In this document: positions 53,125 through 63,511 of the stretch, in pieces
How the letters are laid out: each line of letters starts with the position of its first letter
Position numbering within the stretch: the first letter of the stretch is position 1
NCBI GenBank assembly: GCA_965153355.1
Contig: OZ231126.1
Coordinates: 69,130,001-69,194,000 of the forward strand
Source of the DNA: Flaccisagitta enflata
Taxonomy: Eukaryota; Chaetognatha; Sagittoidea; Aphragmophora
Length of the DNA: 64,000 bases
Reading direction: 5' to 3'
Program-made: the position numbers and the translations under genes
Notes under the pieces: model-generated
Database searches by the model: none
Told to the model about the DNA's origin: nothing
What the model saw: the letters and a program-made list of their open reading frames with translations, nothing else

Positions 53125-53769
53125 TAGCTTGTACCTAAATGACGGAAAGTGATAAATTTGGCATTCTACATGCACTTTATGCTGTGGGGCTGTCTTGGGC
53201 TCCTGTTAAGATCAGTTTTGCCACTCAAATCCTACTTTAAGCTTTCCGCATCTTACCCTTGGTAAAACCTACCTCTATGGGGAACCAAAAATTTTAAAGT
53301 GCTTAAATATCTGTTTTGACTGCAGATTTGAAATCTGCAGAAAAAACTGTTAATTGAAAGTGCTTTCCTTTTTTCAATATTCCAACTAGAAGATGCTCAA
53401 AATAAGCGTTGAAGTTTGCAAAACTTACCTTTCTCTTTTATTTCTTTGTAAAATCGCCGAACTTACCTTTTTGTCATATCTTTAAGATGAAATTTGACTA
53501 TGATCCCGAAGGAATTTTGAAAAAAGAAGAGCACTTTCAATTATCAGTTTTTCATGCAGATTTCAAATATGCAGTCAAAAATGGGATTTTAGTAACTTGA
53601 ATTTTTTGGTTTCCTATAGGCTAAAGGAAATTTCAAGGTAAGGCGCGGACAGCAAGATGCAAAATTTTCAAACTGAAATTGATGTCATTAGAAGCCCAAG
53701 ACAGCCCCACAACAAGAACTACTTGTAGAATTCTGATATTATTGTTTATTGTCATTTTGGTACAAGCTA
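53125..53769. mobile_element. hAT-type MITE, family H1 copy 2
   Basis: It starts TAGCTTGTACCTAAATGAC and ends GTCATTTTGGTACAAGCTA, with a perfect 8-bp duplication TTACGTAA (53117-53124 and 53770-53777). Interior landmarks such as CTACATGCACTTTATG and GAAGCCCAAGACAGC align throughout with 22187-22833. Confidence 0.92.
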
Positions 53770-53854
53770 TTACGTAAGTATTCATGGCAGATAACTTCTT
53801 CCTGCTGTCCTCGCAGTAAAAAAAAATGTCGTAAATGCGGGTGACACTCAGGAC

Positions 53855-53940
53855 GTTAAATGTACATGGTACGCATGACACGCATGACATGCATGACACG
53901 CCTGAGATGCATGACATGCATGACCTACATGACCTCATTG
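53855..53940. repeat. CATGACATG-type short minisatellite
   Basis: About eight degenerate copies of GCATGACACG / GCATGACATG. Confidence 0.8.
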
Positions 53941-54139
53941 TAAGGGCACGAAAAAGGAACACAGTTAGAAATCGTTGTAACGACCTGCAATAGACTGAGA
54001 AAAAACTTTGTTACAGATAGAAAAAAGAGAAATTTCATTGAAGGGACTATGAATTGTTTTCTTTTTAAAGACATATTATCTTTGGAACGGTATTTGACTG
54101 TAACGAGATCCGTGGAATGTCTGTTTCAGGCAGATAGTA

Positions 54140-54370
54140 AACAAGGCCGGATACGCAGCTACCCCAGTCGCGTGTGGGTTGGCAGCGGCCATATTTGAGG
54201 TCACTTGAACATTTGGGCAGGAGCAGCGAGGCCAAACACTGCAAAAAAATAACAAAAAGTGAAGTGTGACGTACGCACCAATGGACGGACCAATAGACGG
54301 ACCAACGGATGGACGGAAGGACCGACCGACTGACAAAGCGGGATGTAAAGTCGCGTAGCACGCGAATTAG
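54140..54370 (+). repeat. Family A dispersed repeat, full copy
   Basis: AACAAGGCCGGATACGCAGC, CCAGTCGCGTGTGGGTTGGC, AGGTCACTTGAACATTTGGG, AAAAGTGAAGTGTGACG, a GGACCAATGGAC slot and AAAGCGGGATGTAAAGTCGC then GTAGCACGCGAATTAGAA. Confidence 0.85.
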
Positions 54371-54950
54371 AATAGGTGGTTGCTTTGGCTTGGGTTTCTA
54401 TTTCATCTCTAATATGAATACATGTCAACCTTCCTTTTTCTAAATAATTTGATTAATCCTGTATGGCTTTAACCCTATCTCAAAGAGGAATCATAGATAG
54501 AATACTTATGATAGAAAAAAGTACATAACATGAAAAGTGGATTAATACATAATGGAATCAAGGATGAGTTGCATAACATACACTGGAAGCTATTTTGATA
54601 CGTTGCACTATGAAAGCTGAGCGACTCAAGGAATGCAAATGTCTTATGTGCAAAAAAGCCAATCGTGTTTCTTTTAAGTGTTCATAGATGTCCCCGTGAT
54701 TGTTTCTGCGGGAACTTGCAATGATTTATAAAAGAGCATCCAAAAATTAGCCCCCTCCTCATCTTCCTTACTTTGCCTTACAACTCTTCAGCTTCTCCTC
54801 TTCTCTTGATGATTGAGAACTAATTTCATTGTGGACCCCACTCTGTAATTCACTTTAACTTGGCTCTTTTGAATTTTTTTTCTATTCATAAAATTTTTTT
54901 GCATGCAAAACTTAAAAATACCTAAAGACTTCAAATGAATAATATAAAAT
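54371..54950. other. AT-rich stretch, no feature recognised
   Basis: No gene or known repeat seen. Confidence 0.4.
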
Positions 54951-54954
54951 GTCT

Positions 54955-55815
54955 TAAAATGACAAGAATGACAAAACTGACTAAAATGACAAACATAACT
55001 TAAAATGCTTTAAAATAACTTGGAAGAACATAAGATGACATAGAATGACTTAGAACGACTTAAAACAACAAAAATAACTAAAATGACAAAAATGACAATG
55101 ATAATTGAAATGACTTAAATGACAAAAAATACTAAAATGACAAAAATGACAAAAATGATTAAAATGACTAAAATAACAAAAATAACAAAAATGACAAAAA
55201 TGACAAAAATGACTTAAATGACAAAAATGACAAAAATGACTAAAATGATTAAAATCACAAAAATGACTAAAGTAACAAAAATGATAAAAATGACAAAAAT
55301 TACTAAAATGACTAAAATGACAAGAATGACAAAAATGACAAAAATGACAAAAATGACAAAAATGACAAAAATGACAAAAATGACTAAAATGACTAAGATG
55401 ACAAGAATGACAAAAATGACAAAAATGATAGAAATGATAAAAATGATAAAAATGATAAAAATGATAGAAATGACTAAAATGACTAAAATAACTAAAATAA
55501 CTAAAATGACTAAAATGACGAGAATGACTAGAATGACTGAAATGAAAAAAAAATGACAAAAATGACAAAAATTACTAAAATGAATAAAATGACTTAAATG
55601 ACAAAAATGAGAAAAATGAATAAAATAACTAAAATAACTAAAATGACTAAAATGATAAAAATGACAAAAATGACAAAAATGACAAAAATGACAATGATAA
55701 AAATGAGTAAAACGACTAAAATGACATCAATGACTGAAATGACAAAAATAGTTTAAAATAACTTAGAATAACATTAAATGACTTTACATAACATGAATAA
55801 TAAAATTGACTTAAA
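54955..55815. repeat. AAAATGAC minisatellite, 860 bp
   Basis: Degenerate 9-10 bp units AAAAATGAC with TAAAATGACT variants. Reversed, the unit is the GTCATTTT repeat found inside family A copies at 18992 and 36877. Met-Thr-Lys and His-Phe open frames here are artefacts. Confidence 0.92.
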
Positions 55816-56857
55816 TGATGAATTTTTTTTCCATATCCCTTAACTTATTTCTATGACATATTTGCATTATTGTCATCATGAAGATATATCCTTATCTTTA
55901 TTTTAAAAAATGTGTGTATATTCTATTTATAATCACAATTTTTATTCATTATGATAAAACTGTATAGCAGTTAACATACAATGGCGAATGCCTCTGGTTT
56001 ACACAAACTCGCGATGCAAGAATCGATGATGATCCCTGTTTTGACTCACCGCGATCGGCGCTCGCCATCAGCAGAAATGGATCGCTGAGTTGCAATGAAA
56101 TTTCCATGTGGATTTACGCAAAGGCTGGCCAAAACTGTACCATAAAACTATATATCTGGGTTCCTTATTCAATTCTCCACACAGTGATGTAAAAATTTCT
56201 GTGGCAAAAGGCGGCAATGAAATTTTTTTTCTCTCCCATAGGGATGTACACAATTTCTGCACATTGAGACCATATCATCCATGCTAGATGCGCTCATAGC
56301 AAGTTGAAACTTGACGATGACATCAAGAACACTTGTATTGACATTGTTCAATGGTTGTATTCAATGAGAAGAATACTGCCTTTTTTTCGCTAAATAAGAA
56401 CCACTCGAGACAGTGTGCGTTGCCTGATTAACTGGTCTTGAAGGAACTGAATAACGATGAAGATATGGACTCTCTCTTTAAGACTCTTTTATTCTATTCT
56501 TGCCAACGAAGAAAAAAGAAAAAAAAAGTCTTCAAAGACAGACAACTTATTTCGCATTTGAAGTCTTCCCGCGTCATTTTTTGTTTTTGTTTTGAATAAA
56601 GAATGGCTTTTTAGTATCTCTCTCTTCAGCGTTGGTCGACCGATCACTGTGGGAGGGAGAAACAGAACGATGGAATAATGGTAAGAATGATGTTAATGTT
56701 GGGCTGGGAATCGTGGTAAGAATGTTGTTAAGGTGGGGTGGGTGGGTTGTTAGAAGTTGGTTGGCAATTTTTCATATCTCTCTCCTACAAAAGTATTTCA
56801 ACCTGAAACAAGCATCAAATGAATCAAGCTACCAGCCCGAAATTGATGGCATTAGAA
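55816..56857. other. Unclassified DNA
   Basis: No feature could be assigned. On the minus strand an ATG at about 56103 is followed by an 18-codon frame and a good donor (CGCG|GTGAGT, about 56046), but no downstream exon was recognised. Confidence 0.3.
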
Positions 56858-57080
56858 AAAGTCGGTCGGTCGGTCGGTCAGTTGGTCGGTTGGTCAGTTG
56901 GTCGGTCGGTTGGTCGGACGGTTGGTCGGTTGGTCGGTTGGTCGATCGGTCAGTTAGTTGGTCGGTCGGTCGGTTGGTTGGTCCCCATTTTACTTTTTGG
57001 TGTTTTTTAGCGTTTTTAGCTCACTGCTCCTGCCCAAATGCTTTGGTGACCTTCTCTATCACTGCCCCTTTCTTTTTCCT
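56858..57080 (-). repeat. Family A dispersed repeat
   Basis: A GGTC/GGTT array of about 120 bp, then CCCCATTTTACTTTTTGGTG, CTCACTGCTCCTGCCCAAAT and TCACTGCCCC. The terminal hairpin is missing. Confidence 0.7.
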
Positions 57081-57104
57081 CATAAGGAGCGACAGCAACC
57101 CTAG

Positions 57105-57197
57105 TTGTGTGCGGGTTGGCAGGAGCAGTGCTGGAGAAGGACACTGGGGCATTAGAGTAGGAGCTTTAAGCTTAAAAAACTAAAAAACGCCAAAAAA
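57105..57197 (+). repeat. Family A, 5' half
   Basis: CAACCCTAGTTGTGTGCGGG, GCAGGAGCAGTGCTGGAGAA and AACGCCAAAAAAGTAA, meeting family E DNA at about 57200. Confidence 0.65.
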
Positions 57198-57199
57198 GT

Positions 57200-57322
57200 A
57201 ATAGTCGCAAAAGCGTTAGATGGTCAGCGGCACCCGTGCCCTGCCTAAGTAGGTTGTGGTTGAAGTTGAGGGGGGAGCAGGGCAGCGGCCCCAAAGGGGT
57301 TGATGACTTATGCTTTCACCAG
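57200..57322. mobile_element. Family E element 4, left part
   Basis: The outer arm AGTCGCAAAAGCGTTAGATG and GGTCAGCGGCACCCGTGCCC leads to the cap GGGCAGCGGCCCCAAAGGGG with TTGATGACTTATGCTTTCAC. Confidence 0.75.
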
Positions 57323-57469
57323 CAGTGTAGATTATGGAGTAGCGGGTAGCGCCACTACTCGGCACGACAAAGGGTGTGTCGGCAGCTATCGGCAGATGGA
57401 GAAAAAAAAGGAGAAAAAAAAGAAAATGAAGAGGCAGAAGAAAGAAAAAGGAAGAAAAAGAAGAAAAGG

Positions 57470-57559
<90 letters not shown>

Positions 57560-57943
57560 GAGAGACAAAGAGAAAGATCATATGGTCGTCTCACATTATC
57601 ATCTGCCGACAGTCTTGATTTCCGGCGTGAATCTTTGGTTTGATTTGATTTGTCCATTCAATCATCAGAGTTGTCAAAATCTCCCCCCTTTGATCAAATT
57701 CAGGTTATTAAACAGTTATAATTACAACTTAACTACAAATGTTCCACTCTACACTGTTGGTGAATCATTTCCCCGGAAAAAAAAGTGTCCAAGTAACTGT
57801 TCTCTCTGTTTTATCAAATCAGTTTTTTCTCTCAAAGCGCTTTATTGCAGTCGGCGATGCCATTGGCAATAGGCTGATATGAAGTCAAGTAGCATTCTTT
57901 TCCACCAATTCATTGTCTAAAAGTAAAATGTATTGATTTTAAA
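57323..57943. other. Unclassified DNA with GA/GACA microsatellite
   Basis: A GA tract and GACA repeats occupy 57473-57567. The rest, including ATTATGGAGTAGCGGGTAGC, may be an insertion between the two halves of an E element, but its ends were not resolved. Confidence 0.5.
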
Positions 57944-58852
57944 TGACCTATGATTCCACACAGGACAATTTTCCAGTCTGATGTTTTTTCATCGTTCCAA
58001 CCCCCCCCCCAAGCCTGAAATTAGGCTTCTCAGACTCTAAATCAGGCCTCTCAGACCCCAAATCAGGCCTCTCAGATCCCAAATCAGGCCTCTCAGATCC
58101 CAAATCAGGCCTCTCAGACCCCAAATCAGGCCTCTCAGACCCAAAATCAGGCCTCTCAGACCCAAAATCAGGCCTCTCAGACTTCAAATCAGGATTCTCA
58201 GACCTCATATTAGGCATCTCAGATCTCAAATCAAGTCTCTCAGGCCCAAAATCAGGCCTCTCAGGCCCAAAATCAGGCCTCCCAGACCCAAAATCAGGCC
58301 TCTCAGACCCAGAATTAGACTTCTTCTACCCAAAATTAGACCACATGGACCCCAACTCAGACCTCCCAGACCCCTGATCAGGCCTCCCAGACCCCACATC
58401 AAGCCTTTGAGTTCCCAAATCAGACCTATCAGACCCCAAAACAGGCTAATTAAACCCCCTATCAGGTCTCTTAACCCCTTTTGAAAGTCCTTCAGGCCCT
58501 AACCATTCCTCTCTGGCTTCAAATCATGCTGTTTGGACTTCAAATCAGGCCTTCATGACCCTACATATCATCTCATGGACCCCATAAGCCTCAATCTAAA
58601 CCTCCAACCAAAAACTTTGCTCACAACCCAACCTTGTTCTCCCAGGCCAAAATCAATGTATTTCAAAACATTAATCACGCTCAAAAGATCCAACTACATA
58701 TTCAAAGCCATCAAAAATTGCCCTGCATGGAATCATAGGTCATCGACCCCTCCGGGGCCGTTGCCCTATTACCTCAACATCACAATACCAAATGATATCA
58801 ATGGGGCATCGGGAACCACTGACCATAATGACGCTTGAGCGACCTGTTCTTG
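57944..58852. mobile_element. Family E element 4, right part (21-bp cargo)
   Basis: ATGACCTATGATTCCACACA begins a cap-like segment. The cargo (58010-58560) is CTCAGACCCCAAATCAGGCCT with decay to the right. The right cap ATAGGTCATCGACCCCTCCG and GGGCCGTTGCCC ends at about 58767, followed by an outer arm to 58852. Confidence 0.75.
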
Positions 58853-58964
58853 GTGTTTTTGTTTTTTCTTGGTGTTTTTAAGTAAGTTAGGGAAGTAGGA
58901 CTTGTCGGCAGATTACAGGGGAAAATTTTTGTTACTCGGCAGGAAAGAATAATCTACACGTCTG

Positions 58965-59388
58965 GCTTTCACACAGTGGAATTTTCTCCTTCTCCTCCTT
59001 CTCCTTCTCCTCCTCCTCTGTCCCCCCCCCTCAAATCCCAGTCTCGAGGCCCAAATTCCAGTCTCGAGGCCCAAATCCCAGTCTTGAGGCCCAAATCCCA
59101 GCCTCAAGGTCAAAATCTCAGCCAAGAGGCCCAGATCCCCGCCTTAAGGCCCAAATCTCAGCCTCCAGGCTAGGATTTAGGCCTTGAGGCTAGGATTTGG
59201 GCCTTGAAGCTGGGATTTGGGCCTCAAGACTGGGATTTGGGCCTCGAGACTGGAATTTGGGCCTCAAGACTGGGATTTGAGGGGGGGGATGAAGAAGGAG
59301 GAGGAGGAGGAGAAGGAGGAGAAGGAGAAAATTCCCCTATGTGAAAGCATAGATCATCGACCCCTTCGGGGCCGCTGCCCAAAAAGGG
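58965..59388. mobile_element. Family E element 5, palindromic cargo
   Basis: The left half has CAAATCCCAGTCTCGAGGCC units and the right half the inverted GGCCTCAAGACTGGGATTT units, meeting near 59165. Outside them GGAATTTTCTCCTTCTCC (58977) matches GGAGAAGGAGAAAATTCC reversed (59317). Only the right end has the full cap CCCCTTCGGGGCCGCTGCCC. Confidence 0.82.
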
Positions 59389-59462
59389 GACCAACCAACC
59401 AACAGACCAACCAACAGACCATCATAGCGGGGTGTAGAATCACGTAGCACCCAACTAAAAAA
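59389..59462 (+). repeat. Family A 3' end after an E element
   Basis: GGACCAACCAACCAACAGAC, CATAGCGGGGTGTAGAATCA and CGTAGCACCCAACTAAAA. The slot joins the right cap of element E5, so E5 probably lies in an A copy. Confidence 0.7.
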
Positions 59463-59724
59463 AACAAGGAATCAGGTCTTTCAATCAAAATGTGTAGATA
59501 TTACTTTTAATGTCATTTGATGATGTGTGATAAATGACCACGATGCATGATAGCCAGGCGGGCCACCCGGGCCACGCGGGCCCATGCCAAAAGTCGAGTT
59601 CCAAAAAATCAACACATGGTGAATGCATCAAGTTGGTTGGAGCCTGAAGAGGCGGCGGGTTGCCAGCGGCCGTCCCGATCCCACCGCTTGACTCTATTAT
59701 TTTTCTGAAGCGCGAGTTTCGAGT

Positions 59725-60345
59725 GGAGGATATTGGCAGCTGCCTCTTAAATGGGGGGGGGATATTTGGCAGCCGCCTCATGATGGGGGGGTATTTGGCA
59801 GCCGCCTTTTAAATGGGGGGATATTTGGCAGCCACCTCTTTAATGGGGGGGGGGATATTTGGCAGCCGCCTCTTGATTGGGGGGTATTTGGCAGCCGCCT
59901 CTTGAATGGGGGGGGGTGTTTGGCAGCCGCCTCTTGAATGGGGGGGGGGATATTTGGCAGTCGCCTCTTGAATAGGGGGGGTATTTGGCAGCCGTCTCTT
60001 GAATGGGGGGATATTTGGCAGCCGCCTTTTGTGCCAAAAGATTCAAGTTTTTGGGCAGCAGACAAAGTCCTGTATAACACAGGGGTAGTCTTTATGTCTG
60101 TATGTATTTCCGTACATCTGTACATCCATTTGTCTTTATGTCCGTATGGACCCCTCATGCCGAAAGAGCTAAGTTTTTGGGGGGTAGCCGCATCTTGAAT
60201 GGGGGGGGGGGGAAAGGCAGCCGCCCCTTGTGCCAAAAGAGCCAAGTTTTTATGGGCAGCAGCTCTTAAGGGCAGGGCCGGCGAGAGAAATGGCGGGCCC
60301 CCCTCTAGCCCCTTTGGCCGTGCCCCCCCCACTGACGGACCGACC
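59725..60345. repeat. GGCAGCCGCCTCTTGAATGGGG minisatellite
   Basis: About ten units of 29-33 bp, GGCAGCCGCCTCTTGAATGG followed by a G run of 6-10 and ATATTT. A segment at 60050-60090 (AGTCCTGTATAACACAGGGG) is an E-cap relative. A family A fragment (GACGGACCGACCAATTG) ends the block at about 60380. Confidence 0.85.
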
Positions 60346-60557
60346 AATTGATAAATATAATGGGTTTTAGAGTCACTCTTATTCTGATACTGCTATTTTA
60401 TTTTCAGAATTGCTATCATTTGAGTAAAAATATTACTTATTTCAGTTTTGCAACTTTTTTTATTAAAATGCATTTTGCAAATCAGTGCTTTTCTTTGCTA
60501 GGCTCTAGCTTCTGAACCATTTAAGTTACAGACCTGGGATTGATTCTTTGAATATAT

Positions 60558-60738
60558 GGCTACCCCAGTTGCGTGCGGGTGGGCAGGGGCCATATTTGAG
60601 GTCAGCCAAGCATTTGGGCAGGAGCAGTAAGACCAAAAAGCTCAAAAACGCCAAAAAAGTAATGTGTGATGGACGGACCGACCAATGGACTGGCGGAACG
60701 TCAAAGTGGGGTGTAGAGTCGCGTGCACGCGACTAAAG
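60558..60738 (+). repeat. Family A dispersed repeat
   Basis: GGCTACCCCAGTTGCGTGCG, GGTCAGCCAAGCATTTGGGC, ACGCCAAAAAAGTAATGTG, a short GGAC slot and GGTGTAGAGTCGCGTGCACG with CGACTAAAG. Confidence 0.85.
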
Positions 60739-61307
60739 ATAATTCAAAATATATTTTATATCAGTTTTACAAATTGATGAATAGGTGCTTCTTTTTTCTA
60801 TCAATTAGTAAAAGTAAAATGCACTTTATCTCTAGAAAGGTTGGGACTTGAGACTTCACTGATAAGCTGGCCTTATGTAATCTAAATGGTACCCAGAATT
60901 TTGTTTTTTGTTGTTTTTTTTTTTTCTCCCTTCTTCTTTTCTTTTTTTCGTTTTTTTTTTTTTTTGCTTTTCTTTTTCTTTTTTTTTTTTTCTTTCTTTT
61001 TTTCTTTTTTCTTACCTCAGGGGCCCTCCCGGGAATGGGGGAATGGGGTTGCAGAAAACAAAAAACTTAAAAGTTATGAGCTTAGAAGCTGTAATCGGTA
61101 TTGGTAAAAGACATCACCCGTTTCAGAAATGTTTGCAGCTGAACGCCCTTTTTCTTTTGTCTGTAAAACTGAAAGCACTGCAACAATGTGAAGAATATTG
61201 GAGCAGGAAGTCAGGACTGATGAAGCAGACTACCAAGGATGGAGTAGAGTCTGCAAGAAGGGAAAAATTCTTAAAATGGCCGGAAAGAAATACATACTGA
61301 AGAATAG
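60739..61307. other. Unclassified DNA with a T-rich tract
   Basis: A TTTTTC-rich tract lies at 60900-61015; no gene recognised. Confidence 0.4.
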
Positions 61308-62086
61308 CAGCCCAAAGGCAGTAAGTGGTCAGCGGTACCCGTGCCCTGCTTGAGTAGAAAGTGATTAAGGTTGAGAGGGAGCAGGGCAGCGGCCCCGAAG
61401 GGGACGAAGTCCTGTAGAACACAGGGGGAATCTGTCCGTCCGTCCGTCTTTCTGTTTGCCTACCTTCTGTCCAGGATGCCCTGTTATTCAGATTTTCACT
61501 GAATACCATGGAGCTATGACAAAAGGCAGTATATGGACAATGGTACCCTTGCCCTTATTGGATAGTTTGTAGGTTAAGTTGAGGGAGGAGCAGGCCGGGA
61601 TCTGGGTCTGAGGCCAGAATCTGGGTCTCAGAGACCAATTTTTTGGTCTCCGAGGCAAGGATTTCAGTCTCTGAGGCCAGGATTTGGGACTCGGCGGCTA
61701 GGATTTAGGTCTCTGAGGCCAGAACCTAGGTCTGGGAGGTCAGAATCTGGGTCCCAAAGGTCAGGATCTGGGTCTCAAAGGCTTGCATGTGGGTTTTGGA
61801 AGCCAGAATCTAAGTGTAAGGGGCCAAAATGAAAGAACTCAGGCCAGAATTCAGGCTTTCTAGCCAATTTTGGCCACTTCTACCCTGTCTCGGGGCCATT
61901 TTGCCAGGATTTGGCCCATTTTGGCTGGATTTGGGCCATTTTGCTTGGATTTGGGCCATACAGTTTGGATTTAAGCCCCAAAGGAGACGAAGCCCAGAGG
62001 GTGGGGCGGGGGGGGGGGACGTACGGACGGACGGACAGATTCCCCCTGTGTTCTACAGGACTTCGTCCCCTTCGGGGCCGCTGCCC
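61308..62086. mobile_element. Family E element 6 (CTGAGGCCAGAATCTGGGT cargo)
   Basis: The outer arm GGTCAGCGGTACCCGTGCCC is followed by a left cap (61383-61440: GGGCAGCGGCCCCGAAGGGG, GTAGAACACAGGGGGAATCT). The cargo (61595-61820) is a 21-bp unit, followed by a second array of TTTGGCCCATTTTGGCTGGA type (61890-61960). The right cap (62028-62086) is inverted. Confidence 0.85.
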
Positions 62087-62179
62087 AAAAAGGAGAGTCT
62101 GAGAGACTGAGACAAAAAATACGTCTCGTTTCATCATGCTTCCTCTTTTCAGTTTTTAGTCGGTTTCATTCTTCTCTCT

Positions 62180-62204
62180 TCCTTTCTTTCTTTCTTTCTT
62201 TCCT

Positions 62205-62276
<72 letters not shown>

Positions 62277-62305
62277 TTTGTTCTTTCTTTCTTTTTGTTT
62301 TTTTG
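62180..62305. repeat. TTTC microsatellite
   Basis: About 95 bp of TTTC followed by TTTTTG interruptions. Confidence 0.95.
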
Positions 62306-62379
62306 TTTTATTTCCTATCTTTCCTTCTTTTTTCTTTTTCTTATCTTCCCCCGTTTTTTGCTCAATTTCTTTCTTTTTG

Positions 62380-63079
62380 GACAGCGGCCCCGAAGGGGAG
62401 GAAGTCCTGTAGAACACAGGGGGACTTCTGTTTGTCCGTTCGTTCCTCTGTTCGTCCCTCTGTTCGTCCGTTTGTTGGTTCATCCCCCCCCCCTCATCAG
62501 GCCCATCAGGCCTCAAATCTGGCCTCTGAGACCTAAGATCTGGTCTCTCAGGCCTCAAATCCAGCCTCTTAGGCCTCAAATCCAGCCCCTCAGGCCCTAA
62601 ATCCGGCCTCTCTGGCCTCAAATCCAACCTCTCAGGCCTTAAACCAGGCTTCTCAGGCCTAGAATCCAAATTCTCAGGCCTCAAATTAGGCCTCTCAGGC
62701 GTCAAATTAGGCCTCTCAGGCCTCAAATCAGCTATCTAAGCCTCAATTTATAGCTCCTAGGCTTCAAATCAGTCCTCTGACATTTCAAGCCTTAATCCAG
62801 TTCTCTCAAGCCTCAAGTCAGCCCTCTCAACTCAAGCTCCCGTTTGGCATTCTCAGGCATTACATCAGCCTTCTTGGACCTCAGTTTAGGCTCTTGAAGG
62901 CCCTCAGTCAGCCCTCTATAGCATCTCATACGCTTCTTCAGGCAGGACGAAAGTCCCCCTGTGTTCTACAGGACTTTGTTCCCTTTGGGGCCGCTGCCCT
63001 GCTTCCCCTCACTCCAATTCTCAATCACTCAAAGCAGGGCAACGGGTATCGCTGACCACATATTGCCCTTGGGCGACCT

Positions 63080-63082
<3 letters not shown>
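62380..63082. mobile_element. Family E element 7 (CTCAGGCCTCAAATC cargo)
   Basis: The left cap is at 62380-62470 (CAGCGGCCCCGAAGGGGAGG, GTCCTGTAGAACACAGGGGG). The cargo (62500-62900) is CTCAGGCCTCAAATC with spacer variants. The right cap is at 62945-63000. The outer arm to 63082 (GCAACGGGTATCGCTGACCA, GGGCGACCTGTTC) is the inverted equivalent of 41901-41970. Confidence 0.9.

Positions 63083-63136
<54 letters not shown>
63083..63136. repeat. CT microsatellite
   Basis: A pure CT tract of about 52 bp directly after family E element 7. Confidence 0.95.
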
Positions 63137-63141
<5 letters not shown>

Positions 63142-63287
63142 ATTTCTTATCTCGACTTGGTTGAAAGTGAAAAGCTTTGATTGAAACCCAAATGATGAAA
63201 GCCTTTCAATGCCATGCACATCATTGGCTTTCATGGAACGAAAACTTGCTCGTAAGGAGAGCATCAATTGGTGGAACTTCCATTTTT

Positions 63288-63511
63288 TAGGGGCGTGCTA
63301 TGCGACTCTACACCCCGCTATGTCGGTCCGTCGATTGGTTGGTCCGTCGATCGGTCGGTCCGTCGGTTGGTCGGTTGGTCCCCTTTTAACTTTTTTGGCG
63401 TTTTTGAGCTTTTTGTGCATACAGATCCTGCCCAGATGCCCTAGGGACCTTCTCCAGCACTGCTCCTGCCCACCCGCACGCAACTAGGGTAGCCGTGTAT
63501 CCAGCCTTGTT
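63288..63511 (-). repeat. Family A dispersed repeat, full copy
   Basis: TAGGGGCGTGCTATGCGACT, CTACACCCCGCTATGTCGGT, a GGTTGGTCCGTC array, ACTTTTTTGGCGTTTTTGAG, CACTGCTCCTGCCCACCCGC and GTAGCCGTGTATCCAGCCTT. Confidence 0.88.

Noticed and set aside
56040-56351. Possible first exon on the minus strand
   Set aside because: A GTGAGT donor follows a short frame, but two frames overlap and no second exon or family similarity was found.
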